The notes: generated by a model from the sequence alone, not told the origin. A DNA stretch of 64,000 bases from Pictodentalium vernedei (GCA_031216915.1 CM062296.1:146134840-146198839), one strand, 5' to 3'. Numbered from the stretch's first letter, positions 32,971 through 43,395 are shown. A program made the numbers and translations.

Positions 32971-33903
32971 TAAGCGTTTCTGTGAATCTTCATCACAAGG
33001 CACTTTGAGTCTCAGATTCCGCGTCGAATCGAATCGATTTGAATGCCGAGTGGAAACTGGCAGAAGAGATCGTATCGAATCGAATCGAATCTTGAATCGC
33101 AAACTTACGACTCTTTAAATTCTAAATATTGCACACTCTTACAACGGAATCACAGTAGTCTAGGAAGTGGAACCGCCTTGAACTCTTCTTCTGTCATCAG
33201 GTCTCCTGTACAGGACAACCCTCCCCTGAGCTCTGTCAAACGAGACTGAATTGGTTAAATGTCTAGTTGCATTATGGGTAATTTTTCTGCCTGAAATTGA
33301 GATATTTTGACATCAGTGAGCAGGGGGTTAAATAATAGATTATTCAATTATAAACGTTTCTTCATATGTCTTGTACTTTACTTTTCGGCTAGATTGGTTG
33401 GCGAAAAGCAAGCAAATAAACGAAATAAAACAATGGGTTATTGCACGAAGAAGACAAGTTTATTACACATCCATTAAACTTTAAATCTTTGTATTCAACG
33501 GAATCGCCGCTGTGATATAAATGATTCAATATTCAACGGGTGATATACAAGCCGGAACTTTTTACTGCACCGTTTAGTTACGCTTCGAAAAGTTTCCAAA
33601 TTTCGTTGTACAATCATCGACCGTCTGTCGCATAGTGTGAAAATGAAAACGTCCAAAGCAAAATAAAGTCGGTTCACAAAAAATTTGCCAAAAATGAGAT
33701 AATATTTTTAAAAAACCCAATCATTTCCAACCAGAACCTTAACCCAGTCCCGTTGCAGTCTCGTTATGTGGATCCCATTATATCTAAATTGGTCAACTTT
33801 ATTTCGGTAAATCTTCGTAAACCTTGACATGCTTCGAACTTCTTTTAAAAACGTTTCTCCCAGCTGTTTTGCATACCCGCACATATTTGTACTTATACAT
33901 TTT
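32971..33903. other. Unassigned sequence with (GAATC)n stretches
   Basis: CGAATCGAATCGA-type repeats occur at 33012-33035 and 33072-33096. A minus-strand frame (33953-33708) reads RYNGIHITRLQRDW near its end, too short to assign. No gene called. Confidence 0.4.
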
Positions 33904-33973
33904 CTAACAGTAATAGCCACCAAATGGTTAGGCGTGAATGGGCACCAACCCATTCACGCCTAATTACTGTTAG
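33904..33973. repeat. Hairpin with interrupted left arm
   Basis: CTAACAGTAAT..TTAGGCGTGAATGGG is mirrored by CCCATTCACGCCTAATTACT GTTAG. The left arm carries 13 extra bases (AGCCACCAAATGG) between its two parts. Confidence 0.6.
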
Positions 33974-34154
33974 TAAACAACGATAGGAATTTCAACAAAA
34001 CACTGGTTTCGAAAAGGTTGTTTTGATTTTTTATCGATCCATGTGATCAGTACAGCTTCAGTCAAAACAAACTCTTCACCTTTGGGTTAAATTATCGGAA
34101 TTGAAATTTGTTTATTTAAATGCATTTTAATGCATGGGTTGTGTAATAAACACA

Positions 34155-34310
34155 GAACGCGATGTGTGTTTGAATCGGTGGGTGTTTTACATAACACGTT
34201 GGAATGGCGTAATCATATTTCGCTGGAGCCTTCGGCTCTCGCGAAATATGACTACGCCATTCCAACTCGTTATGTAAAACACCCACCGATTCAAACACAC
34301 ATCACGTTCT
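34155..34310. mobile_element. Hairpin with ~70-bp arms, element W-like
   Basis: GAACGCGATGTGTGTTTGAA, TCGGTGGGTGTTTTACATAA and GGAATGGCGTAATCATATTT are mirrored to GTTCTG. GTGTAATAAACACAGA directly precedes it, exactly as in elements W at 57585-58140 and 59575-60535. The inner arms are unrelated to those copies. Confidence 0.7.
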
Positions 34311-34750
34311 GTCTTTGTATCATCTTCAGAATTTGAAATAAAAGCGAAATGGGTCAATGCATATTCATTTCTGTTTTAATGAACATTGTTGAAACCTTTA
34401 TAGCCCAGAGTAATAACGCTTTTCCTATATATAGAACAAAGATATGTCAGATTTTGATGATAGTGTCTCGAAATAGTGTCTCATATTTCTGGTACAGGTA
34501 CGAGTACCTACCGAATGTAAACAATATGCGAACTTCGACTTTGTCCTCTGCGCCCAGCATTACAAAAGTTCCTCGCATAGCAAGATGTCAGTAACCGAGT
34601 ACCGAAATACTCCAATAAAAATAACTTAACCCTCATTTGAGAAGTATGTCCAGGAAATTCCTTGCAGTCAACATTGACGTGCAAATCCATAAATTAAAGC
34701 GTTTTTATTGTCATTGTTTTAACCTACAAGGGATATCGCGGATTGGCAAG

Positions 34751-35399
34751 CCAGAAAATAAGCAGACTGTCACCTGCAAAATGAGGTCCCAGTGGGTGAA
34801 TATAGTGCTGCTACCCTGCACAGCAGGGTTGCATCACTACATTTACCCTCTGTGTAGTTATTTATTGGTTTTTAAGGTCACATACTTATGCACAATGGCT
34901 AATCATGACCGTGACAGTTCTACGGGTGGTGGAAGCCGGAGTACCCGGAGAGAACCACCGAGCAACGACGAGCAGCTGCCAGCTCCCCAACATCTTAACT
35001 CCGCACTGCAGCACAGGTAGGGTTAGATTGGTTGAAGACATGCGCACCATCGACGTGCAGTACGCCACAGTACACAGCGCCATCGTGCCCCCATGTGGGC
35101 AATGGCGGTTAAGTGCCTTGCCCAAGGACACAGCGCGGGGGTTCGAATAGATCTCAGACGGCCACCTGCCGAGGACTGACCGGGCTCGACGTTGCTTAAC
35201 GTCGGTGATCTGACGAGAACCGGTAACCGCAACGCCACCGCGCCCCCTTACCCTCTGTGAACCTCAATCTGAATCAGGGTCTCAAAACTAAACAGAAAGA
35301 GGTACGCAGAGGATAAAATGGAAAACTGTGTGGGATAGCCTCATCAAATTCACCCTCTGGGGACATCATTCTGCAAATGTCAGACTGCTTATTTTCAGG
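34751..35399. mobile_element. MITE-like element G, copy 2, split by SINE S9
   Basis: CCAGAAAATAAGCAGACTGT at the left and CAGACTGCTTATTTTCAGG at the right are inverted matches, as in copy 1 (41-291). The inner CTACCCTGCACAGCAGGGT palindrome and the CCCTCTG blocks are conserved. SINE S9 lies between CCCTCTGTG and AACCTCAATCTGAATCAGG. Confidence 0.75.
34855..35247 (-). mobile_element. 5S-rRNA-headed SINE (S9), complete
   Basis: Minus-strand head GGGGGCGCGGTGGCGTTGCG, then the 5S-like GTTCTCGTCAGATCACCGAC and body. Its tail is of the ATGTGACCTTAAAAACCAAT type. An exact TTACCCTCTGTG duplication is at 34843-34854 and 35248-35259. The body includes the CAGTGCGGAGTTAAGATG block. Confidence 0.94.
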
Positions 35400-35401
35400 C
35401 C

Positions 35402-35605
35402 TGCGCATTGGTTAGAGTATTGGATTTCAGGTCGAAAGGTCGTAGGTTAGATTCTAACCCGCGTCATCTGTTTTATGTTCTTGGGCAAGACGCTTAATTC
35501 CAGTTGCCAAGGTGGGAAGCACAGTGGCGCAGGGTGCTAAAGCGTGGTGCACGTCGATGGTACACTTGCCTTTACTGAAACGAACCTTTTTGGGGGTTAC
35601 AATGT
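35402..35605 (+). mobile_element. 5'-part of a third-type tRNA SINE (S10), cut by element J
   Basis: GCGCATTGGTTAGAGTATTG (A-box-like) and GGTTAGATTCTAACC (B-box-like), then TTATGTTCTTGGGCAAGACG and CACGTCGATGGTACAC. It stops at GTTACAATGTTAACTATATT, where element J copy 2 begins. Confidence 0.75.
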
Positions 35606-35612
35606 TAACTAT

Positions 35613-36210
35613 ATTATTAGTTACACAGTTTGTTGGTGGCCTAATATGGTATATATGGTATCAGTTAATCCCGTATTGGATTCAAGCGAGTTACACAGTT
35701 TGTTGGTGGCCTAATGTGGTATATACCATATTAGGCCACCAACAAACTATGTAACGAATATATCTTACCGACTGCTGCATCGATGCACAGAACTAATAAC
35801 AGCAGCGATCAAAATTAAATGAGAGAATTCTCACAATGTGTTCACGTGTCTTTAAAGGCCTTGTTACAATTTATGGGAGAGTGCTCCCATAAATTGTAAC
35901 AAAGCAAATTCATGCATACCAAACAGTTTCGTTTCGAAGGTAAGATGACACACATCCACAGAATATGAAGCCTTTTAAGTTGCTTAACCTGCACTTCAGA
36001 CCAAACATGGGCTTCCAACACTCAATCTTTCAACTTGAGGCGTTTATCGGCTGCCTCCATTTTGAATAATCAATGAACAAAGGGGAGATTAGCTATAGCT
36101 GACAGTGTATATTGATGTTGACAGGCAGTATATGGTTTTATATGCAGTCTGCATGGGACGTCTTTGAACCAATGAAATTCCCAGATAGTTGTAGGAGGTA
36201 AGATATAATA
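35613..36210. mobile_element. ~600-bp foldback element J, copy 2
   Basis: Same sequence as 17764-18378, from TTACACAGTTTGTTGGTGGC through TTACAATTTATGGGAGAGTG to AGATAGTTGTAGGAGGTA. The first hairpin has a changed centre: a second TTACACAGTTTGTTGGTGGC has replaced part of the arm. Most other positions match copy 1. Confidence 0.8.
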
Positions 36211-36275
36211 TCTTTTGAGCTTATTCCTAAAATAATTCTAGTTTGACGGGGTTGATTTTGAGTTTCTCTTTTCAG

Positions 36276-36455
36276 TCAGCCAGATCGCCCGCAAGCCCTA
36301 TTTTAAACCACAGTACCACAAGTTCAATAACCGAAAATAATGTTCGAACTGCGATTCACTGTCCTCAGATGGCCAGTAACAAGATATCTAAAAATTCAAC
36401 ACTAGGCTGTGTTAATGTACCACCACACTGTGATATGACCTTAGAACCCCGCTAA
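36276..36455 (+). CDS. Candidate last coding exon of an unknown host gene
   Basis: A polypyrimidine tract ending TTTCTCTTTTCAG (to 36275) precedes 59 codons and TAA. The peptide is Ser/Asn/Thr-rich (SARSPASPILNHSTTSSITE at its start, ending MTLEPR), like a cytoplasmic or disordered C-terminus. It is not repeat sequence that I can match elsewhere in the window. AATAAA lies at 36576-36581. I do not recognise the protein, and upstream exons are not evident. A chance frame remains possible. Confidence 0.3.
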   Translation, partial: SARSPASPILNHSTTSSITENNVRTAIHCPQMASNKISKNSTLGCVNVPPHCDMTLEPR

Positions 36456-36575
36456 CAGGAATATATCCCCTCCATTTGCGAACTCTAATATCTGATTCTA
36501 CTCGGAGATAAAATCTTTATAATCATTTCGAGGTGTCTCGAGTTAGGTCAGTTCAACTGATTGGACTGACGTTTA

Positions 36576-36581
36576 AATAAA
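36576..36581 (+). promoter_or_regulatory. Possible polyadenylation signal AATAAA
   Basis: A canonical hexamer about 120 bp after the stop codon of the candidate exon. In AT-rich DNA it is also expected by chance. Confidence 0.25.
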
Positions 36582-36811
36582 TTGTTGTTCGTCATTTTGT
36601 CTTTTCTAGCCATTATTTTAACCTTTTAGAAAAAAAGTATCCATCGAGCCTCGCCAAATGACGGCAGCAATAAATAAAGTACCATCTAACAAAAATGGTA
36701 ACTTCCATCAATTCTTTTAGGAGGGGGGGGGGGGGGTCGCCCACAATGCAACTGAAGAATGACAATGTCTGACAACTAAAAAGACTGAAATCTTGGCCAG
36801 AGGACTTGGAC

Positions 36812-36867
36812 AAAGGTCAAGTTGGAGGAGAGTATGGGAGGGGGTAATCTCCTCCAACTTGACCTTT
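36812..36867. repeat. Perfect 20-bp-arm hairpin
   Basis: AAAGGTCAAGTTGGAGGAGA and TCTCCTCCAACTTGACCTTT around a 16-bp purine loop, followed by a G-rich strip to 36912. Confidence 0.7.
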
Positions 36868-37023
36868 AGTGGTCCGGGGGGTGGGGTGGGGTGGGGGTGG
36901 GGGTGGGGGTTCCCCGGAAACAAATCTTCAACATTTGATATCAGCAGAGATCAAAGATTTCATGCTGAGTGGAAGTGAATCAAATTCAATGTTGGTATGT
37001 ATTAGATTGCCGACGTTTGGGAA

Positions 37024-37062
37024 TTTTTTTTTTTTTTTTTTTTTTGGGGGGGGGGGGGGGGG
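37024..37062 (+). repeat. T22-G17 compound homopolymer
   Basis: Twenty-two T followed directly by seventeen G. Confidence 0.9.
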
Positions 37063-37218
37063 TCGTACGACCGCCATGACCCTCCCTGGCTACACACTTG
37101 ATAAAGATAAAAAGTAAGTAAATAAATGTTTTTTTTCTCGTTATAACGATCATTTAGAGAGGTTTTTTTGCAATCTTCGAAAAAAAAAACTTCAATCGAA
37201 AAAAAGAGAAAATTTCTT

Positions 37219-37450
37219 AGAACCCTTTACCCAACGCAGACGATATCAAAATTTATTATTATAAATATAAATTTTTTAAATTTTCAAAAAATTTCAACAA
37301 AACCATATCATGTGACCCCTCGTTGGAACGAGCTCGTTCCAACGAGGGGTCACATGATATGGTTTTGTTGAAATTTTTTGAAAAATAATATTTTTTCAAC
37401 TGCTGAATTTGCATATTACGCGGGCGGATGCGGGCGATTCGTTGGGTAAT
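37219..37450 (+). mobile_element. Palindromic MITE, family B (copy B4)
   Basis: AGAACCCTTTACCCAACGCA at the left (TTAA lost) and GGGCGATTCGTTGGGTAATG at the right (end eroded). The centre is shortened to GGAACGAGCTCGTTCC, a perfect palindrome with no spacer. The arm step is CGTTGG/CCAACG. Confidence 0.88.
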
Positions 37451-38085
37451 GTAGCCGTTCGTGATAAACATAGTAACATAGAGTTGAATGGAGAATACAA
37501 GTTTGCATGTGGTCATATTTTTTCACGCAAACTTTATAAAAGTCGACAGTCGACTGTAAGAGGAAATGTTTAGTGTACTGCCACTTTTCAAACTTGTCAC
37601 GCCGGTATCACCAGGTACAGAGTTCTCCCGAACTCAGTAACGGACGTCGTGAACGTTCCAGGTCCTTACACACAAGTTTATTGCACTCCAGTTTGTCATT
37701 ACAAGGTTACCTTTCACTTTCTTGCCTGTTGGATGCTATCAGCAAATAATGGCTCGATGATATTGCTATGCGAGTGTTGGGTATAAAGCAGTGCAAATGT
37801 ATCAAATTCCGTATACTCAATATGCGACACGGGGAGTCGAGCCTTTGTGATGATTCTTAGGACGAAGATACGATGTATTATCGTTTGGGGTTAGCTAGCG
37901 TTTTACACGCCATGTGGTCCCACGATTGTTTTGAGCTGGCACAGCAAAATAACTGACTTGATAAGAACTTTTTATAACCTAATTTGTGTTCAAATCTATC
38001 GACCCCTTAACCACATGTCTAACTGCGCATCGGTCAAACCGGCTGCGCTCCACACACAAGCATGATCAGTCAAATTGTATCCTTA
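37451..38085. other. No recognised feature
   Basis: Unassigned sequence between MITE B4 and family C. Confidence 0.35.
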
Positions 38086-38220
38086 AAGGGTAATATTCCA
38101 ACAACATCATCAAGGCATGCCTTGATGATGTAGTTGGATTATTTTATCAGTCGGGACTTGAGAAATCAGTTTTATAGTACCCCAACCCGCATTGGTCATC
38201 TTCAAGACACCACTGATTTG
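38086..38220. repeat. Family C repeat, copy 5
   Basis: CATCATCAAGGCATGCCTTG ATGATG has a short palindrome without the TTCGACGAA centre, then TCGGGACTTGAGAAATCAG and TTGGTCATCTTCAAGACACC. A GT-rich microsatellite follows at 38237-38265. Confidence 0.6.
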
Positions 38221-38275
38221 CAAGTACGTGGCGACAGGGTGTGTGTGGTGTGTGTGTGTGTGTGGGGTGGGGGGT

Positions 38276-39770
38276 CTCCCCCCAATCATGGCCAAAATTT
38301 CCTATAGTTAAAAATTCAGAGGACAAGTCATGAGTAGTTGGACATTCCATCTATCTGGATTTTAGAGCTTCTTTGGCGATGCTGGTGTCTCATTTACCTC
38401 CCAAAATTCCAACTCTGTTTCAAATCGGCAAAAAATCCAACCGTTACTATTTACAACTATTGTGTGCGCAATATCGAGCTTCATTAGTATGTATGGTGTC
38501 AATCGGTACGAGATTTCTATAGTACGTTTACTTATCGTAATAACAACAAAATCCTCAAAATGCACTTCAAGAAAATCGCATCATGTAAAATCGTTATCCT
38601 GGGTTAACTCCATCATTCACAGTTACAAAATGATGAAACACCAAAAATTGAACATTCTTGCATAAGAACTCATTTAATGTTAGGACAGTGTGAATTGCTC
38701 AAAGTTCTCAACTTGAGCATTTGTTTAGCACATATTCAATTCCCAGAATAATACCAAATAATAATAACCTGATAATTCTATCATAATTGTGTTGACATTT
38801 CAGTTACTAGAATCAATTTTATGCCCCCTTTCATGGCTTCATTTTCTAATTTTTCTCGGTAGTGAATTTCCAACTAGGGGTGGGGGGGGACCCCTCCCAG
38901 TCCCTCCTCCTAGTTGAAAATTCACTACACGCTAAAAACTAAAGTGTTAAAAACTATACTTGAAGTGCTGTATTTAACACTTACTAAGTGCTGAACTTGC
39001 ACTTTTTTCAAGTGTAGATATCCCAGAACTTGACAGGTGTTACAATAATACCACCTGACAAGTGTAATGTCGCGACACTTAAAAGGAAACAATGCAGATG
39101 ACGCGGATCAGGTTCGAACTCTCGAGCCTTATCCGCGTCATCTGCGTTGTGTCCTTTTAATTATGTACCCACCAAGCGCAAATCAAATTATGGACGATTC
39201 TGGAAGAACCACCAATGCTAGACACATGGGAAGTGCCATCCATTCAAGTTTCAGATGTCTGACGATTGTAATGTCTAAGTGTTTAAAGCATTGTACTTTG
39301 CGTGTTAAAATCCAACCCTAAGAGTTAGAATGGGTTTAACACCTTGAAAGTGTCAGTTTTCGATGTTTTCGATGTTTCATCATTTTGTAACTGTGAATGA
39401 TGGAATTAACTCAGGGTAACGATTTTTACGCGATGTGATTTTCTTGAAGTGTATTTCGAGGATTTTTTTATGGCGATAAGTAAACGTACTATAGAAATCT
39501 CGTGCCGATTGACATCATGCATACTTATGAAGCTCGATATTGCGTACACTGTTGTTGTGAATAGTAACGGTTAGAATTTTTGCCGATTTGAAACCGAGTT
39601 GGACTTTTGGGAAGTAAAGGAGACATCAGCATCACCAAAGAAGCTCTAAAATCCAGATAGGTGAAATTTCCAACTTCTCATGACTTGCCCTCCGAATTTC
39701 CAACTATTGGAAAATTTGGCCAGGATTGTGGGGGGGGGGGGGGGGGGACAACCCCCCCCCCCCCACATCC
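38276..39770. mobile_element. Large foldback of element E (copies 2 and 3)
   Basis: 38276-38930 is element E in minus orientation and 39360-39770 is the same sequence in plus orientation, with about 430 bp between them. The shared landmarks ACATCATGCATACTTATGA, GATTTTCTTGAAGTG and AAACCGAGTTGGA occur in opposite order. The right copy lacks the poly-C hairpin end. The middle holds a 30-bp-arm hairpin and several AAGTGTTAA/TTAACACTT motifs. A G18..C13 stem lies at 39730-39764. Confidence 0.75.
39079..39160. repeat. SINE-derived hairpin
   Basis: TTAAAAGGAAACAATGCAGA TGACGCGGAT is mirrored by ATCCGCGTCATCTGCGTTGT GTCCTTTTAA. The right arm resembles the SINE segment CGTCATCTGCGTTGTGTCCT, and the loop contains GGTTCGAACTC, a B-box-like sequence. 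Confidence 0.6.
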
Positions 39771-40164
39771 CCCTGTCCCCACGTCCCTGTTCCCAAGGTG
39801 TAATCGGTTCATGCCACAGTATTTCCTTCTCAATCTCTCCATGCTCTGATGCTTGATTTGTTTCATTTAAGGGATGTGTTGAATATGAAATAATCCTTTA
39901 ATGACTAAAGACAGTGTTATAAACAAACCAAAATCTAATATGTCTTGGTTTATGATTCTGATACTAAAAATTATGTTTGCTAGCTGAAATTTGTTTTTTT
40001 CTGTTTTGGGAAAAAAATTACATGATCGTGGCAAAAACTTATTTCGCCGCATGGAAACAACCCGCCCACCATGACCTAGTACCCTGTCATTTTCTTGCCC
40101 CCCCCCCCCCCTATATTCTTGCGCAATAATAATGTTTGGTTCAATTTATCGATTTTCTGCCGGC

Positions 40165-40415
40165 TTAACCCTTTACCCAACGTAACGGCCAAAACCGGCC
40201 AGCGCTATTCTAAAAAATCGCCAATTAATTTTCAAAATATTTTCATTTTTTGTCTCAAAAACATAGGTTATGACCCCTCGTTGGAACGAGCTCGTCGAGC
40301 TCGTTCCAACGAGGGGTCATAACCTATGTTTTTGAGACAAAAAATGAAAAAAATTAGTTATTCAAGATTTTTTTTTGCAAGTGTCGTCTGCTTTTCATGT
40401 TAGGTAAAGGGTTAA
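40165..40415 (-). mobile_element. Palindromic TTAA MITE, family A (copy A7), near-perfect
   Basis: TTAA at both ends; CCCTTTACCCAACGTAACGG at the left and CTTTTCATGTTAGGTAAAGG at the right. The central palindrome is unbroken for about 50 bp per arm, with CGTTGG/CCAACG. Confidence 0.92.
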
Positions 40416-41305
40416 AATTATTGTTAATGCACCACAGTGAAAATTAATTCTTTTACTCGATCAATAACAATGTCACACACAAACGTGCGTAGTAGTATTT
40501 TTTACTATAGGTTTGTAGTAATATTCATTAAGTACTTTCTCTGGGATATCTGCGAGAAACATCGATGAAATATTTTTTCCGCGTTTTTTCCCTTGGCAAA
40601 TGTGAAGAATTTGTCGATAACCTATAACTACGCCTTACAAAACTATCAATATAGTTTTATGTTGTTTAATGCGTCATTCGTGCAAATAAATTCTGCAAAT
40701 ATGCGTTGAGATGCGCACAATGGTGCAATGTATTGATTCAAACTCTCAACATCGAAATGTATTCGAAACGCTTCTGTTCAGAGTTTTATAAACAACGCAC
40801 TCGTGTCGAGTGACTCTTCAAACAGCTCACATGAAGCACGAGTAACAGCAGTCTGAAGGCCTTTCACACTAGATAAAATACATGCGATGTACTGGGAATC
40901 CAGGATACTGGTTTGGGGAGGGGCACCACATTTCAATAATAAGACATGGTGCTAGCATTTTCCGCCGCTCAGCAGCTAGTTGGGGGGGGGCGAGTACGAG
41001 AGAGGTATCAGGCAATGTAATGTTCATATAGTCCTCCGGTGGCTTCTTTGCAGATTACCAGTGTTTTCCAGCCAAATTCCCCCACTTCAATTTATCTGGA
41101 CCAATAGACCCAGGTGCGAAGCCAGTAGCCAGGATTCTAAAAAAGGATGCCCTAGCCTGTTTTTTTTTTAGAGGGATTTGAAATTTATTTTATTTTGCGT
41201 GGGGGTGGGGGTGGGGGGTGCAGTCGGCCCCTCTAGTCTTAACTAGGATCCTCCAGTAGTTCCATGCAGGGGTTCCCACGGGGGAAATTGCCGTGTCTAA
41301 CTTCT
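40416..41305. other. No recognised feature
   Basis: Unassigned sequence with a G-rich strip at 41200-41222. Confidence 0.35.
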
Positions 41306-41318
41306 AACTTCAGTGGTT

Positions 41319-41730
41319 ATTTATTTATTTATTTATTTAGGTTTACTGACACTTTAACAGCCAAGGTCATATCGATCGTGTCGGTGACAGTTTTACGGGT
41401 GGAGAAAGCCGGAGTACCCGGAGAGAACCACCGAGCAACGACGAGCAGCTGCCAGCTCCCCAACATCGTACATCGTAACTCCGCACTGCAGCACAGGCAG
41501 GGTTAGATTGGTTGAAGACATGCACACCACCGACATGCAGTATGCCTTAGTGCACGGTGTCATCGTGTTCCCATGTGGACATGCAGGCTTAAGTGCCTTG
41601 TCCAAGGACACAACGCGGGAGTCCGAATCGATCGCTCAGACGGTCACCCATCAAGGACTAACCGGGCGCGACGTTACTTAACTTCGGTGATCTGACGAGA
41701 ACCGGTTACCACAACTCCACCGCGCCCCTC
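41319..41730 (-). mobile_element. 5S-rRNA-headed SINE (S11)
   Basis: Minus-strand GGGGCGCGGTGGAGTTGTGG head, then GTTCTCGTCAGATCACCGAA and AGTAACGTCGCGCCCGGTTA (5S-like). The tail is the TGTCACCGACACGATCGATA..AGTGTCAGTAAACC type shared with S1. AACTTC(A/G)GTGGTT at 41306-41318 and 41731-41743 is a 13-bp duplication with one change. Confidence 0.92.
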
Positions 41731-41982
41731 AACTTCGGTGGTTCTATATTCCTTGTCTGAAGAGCTTCTCGAAAAGTATAGGTATGTGCTGGGCTGAGAG
41801 CAGTTAACGTTTCAAACGTTAACGTGCTGAATTATTTTAACAACGTTAAAAACATTTAACCAAGTTAATAACGTTTAACTTTGAAGTTTATAATTGTATA
41901 ATATGTAGCATTGCGTCGTTATCTTGTGTTTTGTGTCGAGTTTGGCGCCATTTGACGAAATTGAAGAACACGAATAATTTAG

Positions 41983-42170
41983 ATGCCCGCAGCCCTCCTA
42001 GCAACATTGGCGAAGTTGGCACGCCGATATTTGACGATACAGAAATATCAGCTTCATCCGAACGCCTATTTTCCATGTAAGGACTGGTATTCGATCAACG
42101 GCGGGTGTCTCTTTCTGAGGATATGGCCGCAGCGATTGTATTCTTAAATGAAAACATCGCTGAATGTTAG
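41983..42170 (+). pseudogene. hAT transposase C-terminal (dimerisation) relic
   Basis: The first frame reads ALLATLAKLARRYLTIQ. A frameshift near 42045 leads to EISASSERLFSM, a stop (42078), then GLVFDQRRVSLSEDMAAAIV and FLNENIAEC before TAG at 42168. The P/S-A-x-SSERLFS core, the following R..L and the short C-terminus are the hallmark of the hAT dimerisation domain. Only this last ~60 residues remain; no catalytic residues are visible. AACGTTAA-rich sequence surrounds it (41800-41880, 42350-42380). A family K hairpin lies just downstream. Confidence 0.75.
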
Positions 42171-42205
42171 AATTTACGATAACCTGAGAGAATTATCCTA
42201 ACAAC

Positions 42206-42267
42206 TCGTCCCCTGAGTTCCAATGTGTCCAGTAGGCACATAGAACACATTGGGACTCAAGAGACGA
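42206..42267. repeat. Hairpin family K, copy 3
   Basis: CGTCCCCTGAGTTCCAATGT with a shortened left arm, then GGCACATAGAACACATTGGG ACTCAAGAGACG. Confidence 0.6.
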
Positions 42268-42487
42268 ACTGTGCGTCAGTTCAATTATATTCAAATTCAA
42301 ATCAATGAAAATGGCCGAAGTTATTAAAATGTTGTTCATTTTAACATTTAACGTCATTTAACTCGTTAACGCAAAATTATTATTATTACCTGCTTCCGGG
42401 GGTATCGCGAGCATAAATGTTTGTTGTCGTTGAAATCTGATTTGTCCCGACATTAATGACAGAAGTCCCGAATGATAAAATATTTCA

Positions 42488-42615
42488 GTTACATCATGGT
42501 GTAGTTGGAATATTAGTTTTTAGGGATTCTAGTTAAAAAAAACCCCTCAAATCTTCTTGAAAATTCATTTATGGATAAATAAAAAATACCAGATTGCAGT
42601 AGTGGTGCAAATCGG
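42488..42615. repeat. Family C-related repeat
   Basis: CATCATGGTGTAGTTGGAAT, TTCTAGTTAAAAAAAACCCC and CTTGAAAATTCATTTATGGA. The later part also matches 10536-10600 (ATAGTTAAAAAAATCAAG..). Confidence 0.5.
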
Positions 42616-42867
42616 GTACCACAGTCCTTTTGTATGACAGCTGTGTGTGTGACATAAGTCCTAGAATCATTCAAGTCTCGTTGGAAAGTACTTCATTATG
42701 AACATGAGCGATGGAATCCAACTGATGATTTCCCGACTGAAAAAACTAGGGGTGGGGTGTTTTTCGGGGTCACCCTCCTCCCTCGCTACGGTCTTTATAT
42801 CTCCAGATATCGATTTTTGGAAGAGAGCTTCCCATAAATTAATAGTGGAAGCATGTATCAGAAAGGA

Positions 42868-42870
42868 AGA

Positions 42871-42929
<59 letters not shown>

Positions 42930-43232
42930 ATTAACTACACTTCCGACAGCCAGAGTCACCCTGTGTCGGACAGTTTTACAGGCGGAGGAAGTCGAACAAG
43001 CCGGAGAGAACCATTGAGCGATTGTCAGACTCCCAAACGCACTAACTCCACACAAACAAGGTCAGCAATGGTTGAAGACAGGCGCACCGTCGACGTGCAG
43101 TACGTCGCAGTACACAGCGCCACCGTGCCACCCACTTGGGCAATCGGGATTAAGTGTCTTTCCTGAGGACCCAACGAAGTTACCCCTGGCGGGGATCGAA
43201 CCGTGGACCTCTCGGTTTGACGTTCAGTGCGG
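42868..43232 (-). mobile_element. tRNA-headed SINE, old copy (S12), beside an (AAAT)n run
   Basis: The minus-strand head ends in GAGAGGTCCACGGTTCGATC; then CGTTGGGTCCTCAGGAAAGA, TCGACGGTGCGCC and TGTCCGACACAGGGTGACTC. The microsatellite at 42870-42930 reads AAAT on the + strand, the opposite of the TTTA expected for a minus-strand tail. The 5' end of the head is lost. Confidence 0.75.
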
Positions 43233-43395
43233 CACGGAAGATTAACTCGTTGTATGCTGCTGACAGATATTCCTGCCGAGGACAAAGAATAGTTGCCAGC
43301 GAAATAAGTATAGTTGCGGCACGTTTATCCAAATTCTAACTGGTATAATGGATTATATGTTTGATCAATGATTTCTTGAGTTAAATTTATATGAA

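Noticed and set aside
33708-33953. Minus-strand frame ending RYNGIHITRLQRDW
   Set aside because: Faintly like an SGNH or retroelement tail, but too short, and part of it overlaps a hairpin.
35402-35415. Target duplication for element G copy 2 (GCGGATTGG / GCGCATTGG)
   Set aside because: The match is imperfect and falls inside a tRNA-like SINE head, so it may be chance.
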